From contig OX638371.1 of the NCBI GenBank assembly GCA_951812925.1, positions 113,607,124 through 113,671,123 on the forward strand: 64,000 bases of DNA, in the 5' to 3' direction. The DNA is from Calliopum simillimum (taxonomy: Eukaryota; Arthropoda; Insecta; Diptera; Lauxaniidae). The notes beneath the pieces were generated by a model, which had not been told where the DNA came from, searched no databases, and saw only the letters and a program-made list of their open reading frames with translations. Positions within the stretch are counted from its first letter, which is position 1. Every line of letters starts with the position of its first letter. A program made the translations under genes and the position numbers. Positions 54,460-64,000 of this stretch are shown here, piece after piece.

Positions 54460-57400
54460 TTATGGAAAAGTATTTAACTTTACGCCATCATCTCTTGGTA
54501 AATAGAACTGTGTTAAGGTTTTTCCGAGCTCCTGTGCCAATTCCGGTGTAGCAGCGGCTAAAACGCGTCTTGACATCAAATCAAATTCACCACCAGCAGG
54601 ATCCATTACTACACCACCAGCCTCACGCACCATTAAAACTCCGGCACACATATCCCAAGCATGTGGACCAAATTCATAGTTTGCATCAACAGCTCCAAGT
54701 GCGACCATTGCCAAATGTAGCGCAGTAGTACCCAAAAAACGTAGGCTGTAATGAAGATAAAATGCCTCAATTTTTAAAAGCGTAAATTAACAATATTTTA
54801 CAATTTTTTTTAATATGTGGTCAGTAGCGGGGAGGTGTCGCATTATTTAAAGCAGCTCATTTCTGCTAGCTCTCTTAAATTTATGAAACTTTTCAGTTTT
54901 CATTAATCAAAAATTCTAAATAACTCGAGTAACCAAACAAAATAATAGAAAAAAAAGGTCATAGTAATGCTGCTAAAAAGAGAGATAAAGCTGGCTTTGG
55001 GGAAACAACAGCTGATCAGAATATGGATAATATGGAATATGGCAAAGGCAACAACAAATGAAGTGATTACTACAAATTCCAGTGTAAAATTCGGAAATTG
55101 GTAGTTCATGCTGTGAATGTTATACGCAGTTGTGTTTAAGTTTGGTCACATTATTGTAATGTTACAATGGGAACTTAAGGAAAAAGCTTCATAGACATTA
55201 TGAAATAAATCTTTTACTGAAGATCATCAGTCTCTTACCCAAGAAGGCCAAACTACAGCCGATTCCAGCTTTTGTAAACAATAATGGAACTCTTTATGAA
55301 TTGGACGGTCGCAAATCGTTCCCAGTGAAACATGGCAAAACAACCGACGAAATATTTGTACAAGAGAGCATTTTGCTGATGACGATAAAACCTTGCGCAA
55401 AGTGGAATGGAATTCAAATGAAACTGCCCATCTGAGCCAAAAATATATTTGACATTTTACATGGAAAAAACCCAACATGGTTATTTTAATGATTTAGAGT
55501 TCAATGGCTGGAATTAGAAATTAATAACTAGGTATATAGTTTTTAACTGTGCTTTCACAATCATCAATCACTAGACCTAAATCCCATCGAACACCTGAAA
55601 GATATTTTACAAAGGAGTTTAAGAAACCGCACTATAATTAGCTGGAAACAATTAAAACAAGTAATCAAAGAGGAGTGGCAATATATTACACCAGAGAAGA
55701 TGGTATTTTCCATGAAGAGTAGTTTAAGGGGTTAAATTGATGCAAAAATATGATACAAAACTTATTAATTATTCACTATTTCTAATTTGCTGCCAAGTCG
55801 TCTGTACAGCTCCGTTCCCACATACTATACATACATATATTTCAATCATGTGACTTACCCATGCGAAAGTTTCGCAATTCTGGCAAAATTTTCAAATGCA
55901 ACCTTCATTTCAGCGGAGTCTCTTGATATACAAATTCCACTGGTGGTTAATGCCAAGCTTAGTTTTTTCTGGCCACTTACTTTTATAGGTCTTCCATTAT
56001 AGCAGGCACCTTGCCCACGACGCGCAGTAAAACGTTGTTGTAATGACGGATTATAGATGATGCCTAGCTCAGTGACTTTGTTTACCACGAGAGCTGCTGA
56101 AATGCAAGAGTGCGGATAAGAATGGACAAAGTTCATAGTTCCATCTATAGGATCGATAATCCATGTCGGATCGTTTGTTAGCTGAACAGGTGAACCCTTC
56201 TCGCTAGTCTCTTCCTCACCAATGAATCTGTTAAGGATAATAAATTTTTAAATCAAGCAACTAACTATATAGTATGTAATCATTTACGAATATTTACCTA
56301 TGACTTGGGAATTGCTGCTGTAAGTTACTTATCAAAAATTCTTCTACTTTTTTGTCGGACGTAGTAATTAAATCTATAGGACTTGATTTGGTTTCAAATT
56401 GCTTTTTTGGATTAAAATTTTCAAGTCGAATAAACTGATAAGGAAAAAAAAAAAAAAAAACAGAATAAAATGCATTTGAGGAGTGATTTTACAAAAGGGC
56501 GTAAAACCATGTTAAACAAATTTTCAGTAATGAGATAAAACTTTTAGGGGCTGTTTACAATAACTTTTTTTTTAATGTCTCCGGTGTTATAGTGAGTTGA
56601 CCAAAGATTCTAGTCCCCTTAACATGTTTATTCTTACATATTTTTAGTAATTGCAAAACATAAAAAACATTTGGAAATAAGCCCTTTTGATTTTGTTTAA
56701 AAATTCTAATAAATCACTCCTACTTATCCATTTGGAAATTTAAGCTGCTGTCTATAGGCATGGTATGTCAACACCTATATAGCCTGATGCATATAAAAAA
56801 TATTAAAAGTTTCTTCGGCGACTGTTCGAAATACGTCTTTTGTTCCGAAGTGCCATTTTTGATCACGATTTTATCTTGGAAAAATGTATTTTTTGTGATG
56901 AATTTTTGGTTTGTTCGAGGTCGGAAGTGGTTTTACGCCCTTTTGAAAAATCACTCCTCATTTATAGTGAGGGTGTTCTTTGAAACGTGTAAATGTCTCG
57001 AATTTACACGAATTTTGAGAGTTTTAAGAGGTTAAGAGGCTTTCGAGGCTTTTACACGTTTAAAAGAATACCCTAAGTGTGCTTTCGCCGGAGATTTATG
57101 AGATGATTTACAGTTGTTTCCCGATTTATTTGACGTTTATTACATGATGCATGAGGTGAGTTACATCATAAATCTCCTGTGAAAACGCGCTATTAATTAG
57201 TTGTGTTAAAAATGGCTTTCCTCAAAGAAATTGGTACGAATTTCGGCATGTGGATAAGAATTTAAATTCTTGAGTTACATATGAGCTGTCTGTATCAAAA
57301 ATTTTACTCGTATTATTCTACAGCTCTGTCTAAACTTACCTCGCCACCTTTTCCTACTATTTGATTGATTGCCTCGAAACATTTATCTAAATCGCATTCT

Positions 57401-57563
57401 TGGCTTTTGTTTGAGGACTCCAAGCGTATTTGCGTCGACTGAAATGCTTTTTTCGAAAGTTTGTGGACACATTTTCTCAAGTACTGGAGTGCCTACAATT
57501 TTTAAAAGGAACAAGTTTGGTCAAATTTTTAATTCAGATATTTCATTAAAAAAGTTTTACCAT
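54460..57563 (-). CDS. Inositol monophosphatase, paralogue A
   Basis: Five coding exons join in phase on the minus strand: 57561-57563 (the ATG alone), 57340-57492, 56298-56434, 55859-56227 and 54460-54745, giving 315 residues. By family knowledge it is a Mg-dependent, lithium-sensitive phosphatase that releases inositol from inositol monophosphates in the cytosol. Metal-binding motifs are FIGEEE, WIIDPIDGTMNFVHSYPHSC and GPHAWDMCAGVLMVREAGG, all complete. TSDKKVEEFL precedes them as in the family. The N-terminal ~40 residues (MALQYLRKCVHKLSKKAFQS) are less conserved. The ATG-only first exon is an inference supported by paralogue B having the same design. Intron 4 (55858-54746) holds a Tc1 remnant. 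Paralogue B lies just upstream on the same strand. Confidence 0.88.
55170..55735 (+). pseudogene. Tc1-like transposase remnant in an IMPase intron
   Basis: Plus-strand frames read KIISLLPKKAKLQPIPAFVN, then after breaks HQSLDLNPIEHLKDILQRSL and RNRTIISWKQLKQVIKEEWQ. DLNPIEHL is the last catalytic E block of Tc1 transposases. Several stops and frame changes show it is dead. It lies opposite in strand to the host gene. Confidence 0.75.
56969..57074. mobile_element. MITE family A, copy 2
   Basis: The ends AGGGTGTTCTTTGAAACGTG and complement (ACACGTTTAAAAGAATACCCT) define it. It lies in intron 2 of paralogue A. Confidence 0.65.
57075..57195. repeat. Small relative of the 23560-24270 palindromic repeat
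   Basis: GCCGGAGATTTATGAGATGA and CATAAATCTCCTGTGAAAAC face each other around GACGTTTATTACATGATGCA, a block also found in the 23560-24270 repeat. Confidence 0.55.
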
Positions 57564-58283
57564 TAAATAACGAAAAATACACCCATAAACAAAAAATTTT
57601 AAAAATGAGAATGACTCCAATCTCACAGCATTCTCGACTTTTCTCAAGATATCTATGGTGACTTGCGGTAGATCGTTACATATCTGATATAAGTTTACCA
57701 CATCTTATATAATCGCATTTAGAAGATGCCTTCCCGAATTAAGTACAAATTAGTATATAAAGGGTGCAATGAATATTTCTCTTTGTTGTTATATCTATAT
57801 TTGTACTTTTCAATGTCATTATGTTATGTCGAATGGTCAATTAAATGTAGTAAAAATTTTAGTTTAAATGGCGGGACTTTCTCTTAGTCTAATTGGAACT
57901 TTTAAGAATTTTGAAAGTGGTAGATATATAAATATACAGATTTTATTTCTATTGTTTCGCTAAGTACTTAAATACAGAACACATAAGCTTAACTTAGTGG
58001 AAGACATACAAAAAAAAAAAAAAAAATAGATTGTAACTTAAGTGGGAGTTGATGAAGAATGTGAGAATTTTCAAAAATGTAAATCAATGAAAAACTCACA
58101 TTCTCCATTATGTTATGTCGAAAACCACATTATTTAAATGAATAATTTAATTGCGATAGACTAGAGCTATAAGCCTTAAACTACTCATACAATGCTCCTT
58201 TTTTTCAACCATCGAATGTCTTCCTCTAAATCAAAGCCATCACTTTAGCAGCTAGGTATCTTTCGCAAAAGTCATAAAAAATT
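57564..58283. other. Spacer between the two IMPase genes
   Basis: It is AT-rich. CATTATGTTATGTCGAA occurs twice (about 57819 and 58107). A poly(A) run lies at about 58011-58027. No gene is seen; it should hold the promoter of paralogue A and the 3' end of B. Confidence 0.4.
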
Positions 58284-60115
58284 TTACTTCTTCACACCAT
58301 CGTCCCTTGGCAAATAAAATTGAGTTATTGTTTTTCCGAGTTCCTGTGCCAATTCTAGTGAAGCAGCAGCTAAAATACGTCGAGACATCATATCAAATTC
58401 CCCTCCAGCCGGATCAATTACAACACCGCCAGCCTCACGTACCAATAGCACTCCAGCACACGTGTCCCAAGCATGTGGCCCAAATTCATAATTCGCATCA
58501 GTAGCTCCAAGTGCAACCATGCCCAAATGCAATGCTGAAGATCCCATTAGGCGTAAACTTAAAAAATGTAAGTTTGTATGGTGTTAGCAAAACATTTAGG
58601 GTATTCTTTAAAACATGTAAGTGCCTCGAAAACCTCGTAAACTCGTAAAACTATCAAAATTCGTAGTTATTTTGACAGCTATTATGAGTATACGAGGGAT
58701 TTATACGTTTTAAAGATTACCCTCATTATAATTGGTTGAAAAAATGTAGGGTATCCCTTAAAACGTGTAAATACCTCGAGTTTTACGAGTGTACGATGTT
58801 TTCGAAGCTTTAACACGTTTTAAGGAATACCCTTATGATTTTTATCATTGAATTTACCCATGGGATAATTTTGCAACTTTGGCGAAATTGGAGAATGCAA
58901 CTTCCATTTCGACAACTTCTCTTGATGTACAAATCCCGCTAGTAATCAATGAATACTTCAGTTCCTTCTGACCGCTTACTTTAATTGGAATACCATTATA
59001 ACAGGCACCCTGACCACGACGTGCTGTAAAGTGCTGTTCCAACAATGGATTATAGATGATACCAATCTCAGTCACTTTGTTTACCACAAGACCAGCGGAT
59101 ATGCACGAGTGGGGAAAAGAATGCACAAAATTCATGGTACCATCTATGGGATCGATAATCCATGTCGGATCGTTTGTTAACTGTACAGGTGAACCTTTAT
59201 TGCTGCTGTCTTCTTCACCAATAAATCTGTATAAATGTAAATTTATAATAATCAAAAACAATAGTGTGTGCACAACTTACTTGTGAGTTGGAAATTGTTG
59301 CTGTAAGCTACCAACCAAAAACTGTTCCACCTTCTTATCAAATTCAGTAACTAAGTCAACGTTACTTAATTTGGTTTCAAATTTTTTGGGTTTGAAATTT
59401 TCGCGTGCAATAATCTGTTTTAAAATAAATAAATAAATTTGTAGTCGTAAGATTAATAAAAAAAAGTAAGAGTTAGTGTATGAATTGAAATATTTGTTTA
59501 AAAACGTTCTTTAAGATAAAATTAACGCTTAAGTTAGGCTGACCAAAAGAAATAGAAATAGTCCACAATATTTGGTCTATGATCTGTCTTTTATGGTCCA
59601 TGGGGCATAATATATGATCTATGATCTGGCCTTCATGGTCTATGGTCCATATATGGTCTACGATATGTCGATTATGACAAACAGCCTCTAAAATTATGCG
59701 ATATTTTCTCACGAAAATTCATTGGAATTGTCGTTTATAGAGTCAGGGAATATTTGAAATAGACCATTTGTCCAATATGTAGTGTTTCAAGTTAGCGCAT
59801 AGTTTTAAAGAGTTGAAAATATGGTTATATGCATTAGTGTTTTACGATCTATTCTATGCAAATATACATATTTCTGATTACCTCCCCAGCTTTACCAACT
59901 ATTTGAGTGATGGCTGCGTAACATCTATCTAAATCACATTCTTGATTTTTATTTGAATCCCCTAAACGTATTTGAGTTGAGTGTATAGCTCTATTCACAA
60001 TTTTGTGGAGTCCTTTCTTGAAATACTGCAGCGGATGCAACTATTAAGCCAAAAGAGTCCAATAAGATACACCGTAAAGCGTTTAATTCAGGCTTTTTTT
60101 TTGATAACTAACCAT
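58284..60115 (-). CDS. Inositol monophosphatase, paralogue B
   Basis: Five coding exons join in phase: 60113-60115 (ATG alone), 59882-60040, 59281-59414, 58858-59226 and 58284-58557, giving 312 residues. It has the same reaction as paralogue A. Motifs are FIGEED, WIIDPIDGTMNFVHSFPHSC and GPHAWDTCAGVLLVREAGG; the metal-binding acids are complete. It begins MLHPLQYFKKGLHKIVNRAI and ends FYLPRDDGVKK. Every intron position and phase equals paralogue A, so the pair arose by tandem duplication. Protein identity is high in the catalytic half and lower in the N-terminal part. Intron 4 (58558-58857) is nearly filled by two copies of MITE family A. Introns next to the ATG are 68 bp in A and 72 bp in B. 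Confidence 0.9.
58598..58723. mobile_element. MITE family A, copy 3
   Basis: The ends AGGGTATTCTTTAAAACATG and ACGTTTTAAAGATTACCCT define it. It lies in intron 4 of paralogue B. Confidence 0.7.
58748..58833. mobile_element. MITE family A, copy 4
   Basis: The ends AGGGTATCCCTTAAAACGTG and CACGTTTTAAGGAATACCCT are almost perfect complements. It lies only 25 bp from copy 3. Confidence 0.75.
59545..59680. repeat. Degenerate ATGGTCTATGATC repeats
   Basis: Six or more units of the type (T)ATGGTC(T/C)ATG or TATGATCT occur in intron 2 of paralogue B. This is simple-sequence expansion. Confidence 0.45.
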
Positions 60116-60119
60116 TTGT

Positions 60120-60860
60120 TCGATTGTTAAGAACGAAAATCTTTTCCAAAAATAAATTATAAAAGTAAGAATGACATAATAAATGAAATGTTTATGTAAA
60201 TATTTCAAATTTTGTCAGCCAATACTAATAAAATACCCTAGAAATAGGAAATAATGCCCGCAATAAAAGGAAATAACTCGCCCCCTTAAAAATTACACCA
60301 TCATATCTGTGAAACTACTTCATACAGATAATTGAAATTCAGAGAAAAAGTAGGTGGTACCACGCCCCTAAAAAAAAAACTCATCAAATCTCTGAAAATA
60401 TTTAAAGAACATATATTTTTTTTGGACCAATATATGAAAAATTATAAAATGTCTCAGAAAATTTTAAAAAAATTCACACGTATTCTTTGGACAGTTCTAA
60501 GTATTATATGCCATATGGTCAAAATCACAAAAAAGTATACCAGGGAACATTTTTTTTTTCAAGTTTTTTAAAATATTTTTTTGCATGTGTTTTCGACATG
60601 TTTTGTACTATCTAGCGTAAGGAGGTATTTCTATATATGTGAAATAAAGTGGCACTTCCATTGATTTTTCCAAGTGAACAAAATATAAAAAAAATATAAA
60701 AAATTCAGAGCTCTGGAAAAAAGGTAAGAACCGCTAAATTCAATTCACGTGGTGTTTTATTGTAGCTAGTTATGTGAAATAATACCATTATATAAATAAA
60801 TAAATAATAAAATACAAAAAAAATGTTTTGGTAAGCCGATTTTAAGGGAATGAAAACAGC
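60120..60860. other. Upstream of paralogue B
   Basis: No gene is seen. It is AT-rich and the promoter of paralogue B is expected here. A fragment GGAAATAATGCCCGC (about 60247) recalls the AATAACGCC motif. Confidence 0.35.
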
Positions 60861-60872
60861 CGCAATTTAAAG

Positions 60873-62393
60873 GTAACGTGGCAGATACAAAAAAGGAAAA
60901 AGTTTTTAATGGCGATTTAACCGCGATCTAATTTGACGGCAATTGCATTTCTGGCGAACAGACTATGGATACATCTTGACTACACTTAAGTTTTAGCAAT
61001 TTTTAGAAGCCTTCTTTCTCTAAAAGACCATAGTATATGTGTAACGTGACAGAGATTTGTCACAGTAAATTTTATATTTTGTTTTTTGATTTCAATCACC
61101 AATTTGTTGCACAGGATCGCCTCACCAAGGCTGAAATGAATAAAAATTACACCGAAAAGCTCAAAGAAGATGTAACATTTGAGCAATACAAGAAGAAAAG
61201 AGCCGCTGCCATGCGATCGTATAACTTAATAAGTGATAAAAAGGGCGTGACACTTATTTAATTTCACCTTTTTTCCACCCACCGTATGGTATTTATGTTC
61301 CCCATCCTTCCATTAATTTTCATCAAAATCGCTCGCATAGTTTGTGAGATATGTATTAAAATCTAAAATCATGAAATCATTAATCCTTTGCATGGCGTTG
61401 AAAAAACCCTTTTTTGTAATGGCCTATATCTCGTAAAAAAGTAATACAACCTAAAAATAGCGTCAGTATGGCTTCTTGTGAATACAGTTGGCTATCCAAA
61501 TCCATTGAAAAAAATCAATGAAGAGTATCATTGATTTTTTTCTGCTTTTGTAATGTAGAACCCAAAACAGTGACTTTTTCATCTGTAAGCAAGGATAACT
61601 CAGGATCCAGACGTGATAAAAAAAAACCAATCTCAGATTCGTAATAAGCAGATCTAAGCCCTTCATAAACGGCTATAAAAAACTACGACAGAAAACCATG
61701 GTAGGCCTGGATGGTGGGTAGGGGATTTAAAAAAATGGACCGTCGCAGATTCTGGCATCATCCTATTTTTAGTAACTTGGAGTCCTACCACTAAGAATCG
61801 AGGCTCAGATTGCGATTCTCATATTTGTAATACTCAAGTCCGTCTGGCGCCTAACCTAATGGGAAACTTGGGTAAAATTAAGCTTAAGGGAGGCTTAACG
61901 AAGTAGGCATACATGACTTAATGCTCTTATTCATTCTGTTTGTTGTTACGAACATTCACAAGGGTATGAATACATTTTTTTTATACAATTTTTCAGACGG
62001 TGTAACGTGGCAGATTTTGTATGTCACGTGGCAGAGATAATGCTTTTGCTCTTAAATCATTTCAACATAAGCTTAATAGACCATCATGAATGCAGTTCTC
62101 TTTATTCATCTTTCATTTCTAACACATAAAAATTTGTGATCGATCGGTTGAATAGAAGCGCAGAATTTTCGATGAATGTATATGCACCTCAAAAATGACT
62201 TCCAAATTTGTGTCACGTGACAGAGAAGTTTGACTGCTAATAACACGAAAACCACACAATTTATAATAATTCTTTGTTCGAAGGAAATGTGTATCTCAAG
62301 AAGTTTTATAATATAAAATTCTTAAATCATAAACATTTCACTTATTTAACATAGATATGACCAAAGATTAGCGTACGAATGTCACGTGGCAGA
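60873..62393 (+). mobile_element. Decayed element with six GTMACGTGRCAGA repeats
   Basis: Copies of GTAACGTGGCAGA or GTCACGTGACAGA lie at 60873-60885, 61041-61053, 62002-62014, 62023-62035, 62212-62224 and 62381-62393, all in the same orientation. Between them lies a short coding fragment (61115-61261) that resembles the N-terminal part of the protein family seen at 13749-14495. The ends and target duplication are not resolved. Confidence 0.55.
61115..61261 (+). pseudogene. N-terminal fragment of 'SHGKG' family protein
   Basis: After a splice-acceptor-like TTTGTTGCACAG, the frame reads DRLTKAEMNKNYTEKLKEDV, then TFEQYKKKRAAAMRSYN, and stops at TAA. The pattern of KLKED and YKKKRA..MRSY is like the basic N-terminal region of the protein family whose C-terminal half lies at 13749-14495. 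No catalytic blocks follow, so it is a truncated piece. The link is by pattern only and is less certain than the C-terminal match. Confidence 0.35.
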
Positions 62394-63188
62394 TTTTGAG
62401 ATTGACCATATCTAATTTTTCCTAAGTTGCCAACATTTTTTGTAGCACCTGGTAAAGATTTTGGAGAACAAATTTTTCTAAAATATTTAACATAGATCGG
62501 CGAATAAAATAGTATTTTGTTTTTTGAACAAAAATTTTTCATTTATTGAAAATCTCTATTTCAAATAAATAAAACTTAAAGCAACTTTTCCGCCTATGCG
62601 AAAATTAGAAAAAATATGTAATCGATATTGTTTCAAAAGTTATTAACAATATAGTGTGCCGTGCAATACTTTTTTCAGTAAAAAAAACAAGGCATCTTAC
62701 GGAAAAAGTGTAGATGTTATAAATTTCTTTGAATAATAAGGTGTTATGTGGCCAGACTGTTAGGAGCCCTGACTTATCATGCAGGTGGTCTGGATCGGAC
62801 ATGAAGTGACACCCGGCAGCTATACACAAGGTACTATTTTGTCTAGATTGGAGGCTGCTCCACTGCTGGAATTATTGTTGTTGTTTGTGTTGTTTTAAAA
62901 TACTTCAGTATTCTTATATTCTTTAAGTCTCGATATCTCGAAAACGAAGCTAGATATCAAAAACTTTTATTTAATTTTTTCCTCTTATTTTGGGTCGTTT
63001 GATGTGAAAACCTCGTCATATCGAAGGGTCACGGAAACCGAAGTCGTGCCGAAAAAAGGATAGATGGAATAGGGCCGGGTCAACATGTGCTTTAAAAATC
63101 AAAGCTATCGATAACAAAACTTTCTGATAGACGATTCCCCACAATTTAATTGCGCGACTAAACAACGGACGAAGAGATATATTATCAA
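62394..63188. other. AT-rich DNA with a repeat fragment
   Basis: About 62430-62620 is a copy of the repeat at 34920-35400 (GGCGAATAAAATAGTATTTT, CAAATAAATAAAACTTAAAG). No gene is seen. Confidence 0.4.
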
Positions 63189-63480
63189 GCGAAGAGATAT
63201 ATTATCAAAAGACTCGAAGAGCACTGGAGCAATGTTTTGAGGTTTGTATTGTTCACAGACGGTAGCTTTGACGAATTTAGAAGTTAAACGGCAGTGCAAT
63301 TCAACCAAAAAATCTGTATACATCGCTTCTCATCCGGAAGCGAAGAGATATAAATAGATTTTTTGGTTGAATTACGCTGCCGTTTAACTTCTAAATTCGT
63401 CAAAGCTATCGTCTGTGAACAATACAAACCTCAAAAAATTGCTCCAGTGCTTTTTTGCGTCTCTTGATATATCTCTTCGC
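63189..63480. mobile_element. Foldback element with ~135-bp arms
   Basis: GCGAAGAGATATATTATCAA and complement are at the ends; the arms include AGAAGTTAAACGGCAGTGCA / complement. A duplicate of CGAAGAGATATATTATCAA lies directly to its left (63169-63188). Confidence 0.75.
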
Positions 63481-63540
63481 AACGGATGCAATTCTGCAAT
63501 ATTTGAAGAGCACTGCAATAAAAACAACACTATTGTGAAT

Positions 63541-64000
63541 TTAAATGTCAACGACTGGCAACACTGGGTAACTGTCAGATTTTGCGTAAATTGAAGGTCT
63601 TGAATTTTTCGGCCGAAATATCAAATTGAACCTTTTATTTTCCATTTTATAATTTAAGTTTTAAAACAAGTGAAAATATAAGTGCATAATTAAAAAAATA
63701 AAATATATATTACGTCGGTTCTGCTCAATAAATAATTTTAAAGTGGTAAGGTATCCGGTCGCAGTTGAAAGAATAAGATAAGGCAGAGAGTGGAAAACGA
63801 AATTTGCACAAAAAAGTGATTTCATCAAATTTTCAACGAAAGTCTAATCAAAAACTTCCTTGTGATCTACGAATAAAATCGAAAACAAACGACTTTTCTG
63901 CAAAAATTAAGAAAAGGAAAATGTTTTATAGAAAAAATTTAATCAAAAAAATAAAGTGAACGGAAATTGCAACTCATACAAAGCGAAAGTGCGAGACAAA
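63541..64000 (+). other. Possible 5' region of a gene beyond the window
   Basis: The sequence becomes richer in GAA and AAGTG, and has a donor-like AAAGTG|GTAAGG near 63744. It contains no long open frame. It may be the untranslated first exon of a plus-strand gene outside the window; support is weak. Confidence 0.2.

Noticed and set aside
62740..62830. A tRNA or SINE from the GC-richer patch CAGGTGGTCTGGATCGGACA
   Set aside because: No A/B box pair or cloverleaf could be drawn by eye.

Overview
This is AT-rich, intron-bearing eukaryotic DNA that is densely packed with transposable elements. It most likely comes from a higher (schizophoran) fly. Short introns of about 65-75 bp, a fly-like start context, and the gene set point this way: glycine cleavage H protein (pumpless), acetyl-CoA synthetase and tandem inositol monophosphatases. 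To my knowledge the acetyl-CoA synthetase / inositol monophosphatase neighbourhood exists in Drosophila (left arm of chromosome 3), so I read this as conserved synteny. The species cannot be fixed from sequence alone.

Host genes, left to right: a last-exon-like coding segment on the minus strand (17-274); the downstream exons of a four-pass membrane protein (8400-12417, plus strand, upstream exon not found); the H protein (20722-21895, plus); acetyl-CoA synthetase (27772-49165, plus, six coding exons, with a 17.8 kb first intron full of repeats); and two tandem inositol monophosphatase paralogues on the minus strand (54460-57563 and 58284-60115). In both paralogues the ATG can be read as ending a first coding exon directly before a GT donor. 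The metabolic genes share no operon logic: the H protein and acetyl-CoA synthetase are mitochondrial glycine and central acetyl-CoA metabolism, and the monophosphatases belong to inositol phosphate recycling.

The most striking element lies at 2652-6993. It has 52-bp perfect terminal inverted repeats beginning CCC, flanked on both sides by TTAA, which is the signature of piggyBac-like transposons. It carries no visible piggyBac transposase. Its main product is a Fanzor-type (eukaryotic TnpB/IS200-IS605-like) RuvC nuclease, split by a 72-bp intron, with catalytic D, displaced E and D plus a zinc ribbon. The stop codon lies about 30 bp inside the terminal repeat, the arrangement expected if the guide RNA is made from the element end. 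A heat-shock-element / TATA / initiator-like array points toward the Fanzor gene from inside the same element.

A second unusual signal is a pair of elements (about 13.2-14.75 kb and 60.87-62.39 kb). Both hold fragments that resemble one uncharacterised protein family, with blocks QVDFSENF, WSDGPCSQFKN and SHGKGPVDGIGG. Each is studded with five or six same-orientation copies of its own short motif (GTAACTCGCGTTAC, or GTMACGTGRCAGA).

Other elements are: an intact-looking DD37E Tc1/mariner (33144-34415) inside the acetyl-CoA synthetase intron; two decayed mariners; a Tc1 remnant; a broken LINE reverse transcriptase; a ribosomal protein L40 fragment; piggyBac-like and pogo-like non-autonomous elements; many foldback or MITE palindromes, some nested; an 11-12 bp minisatellite next to a tRNA-like sequence; and several dispersed motif arrays. 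Coordinates of repeats are read by eye and their ends may be off by some bases.
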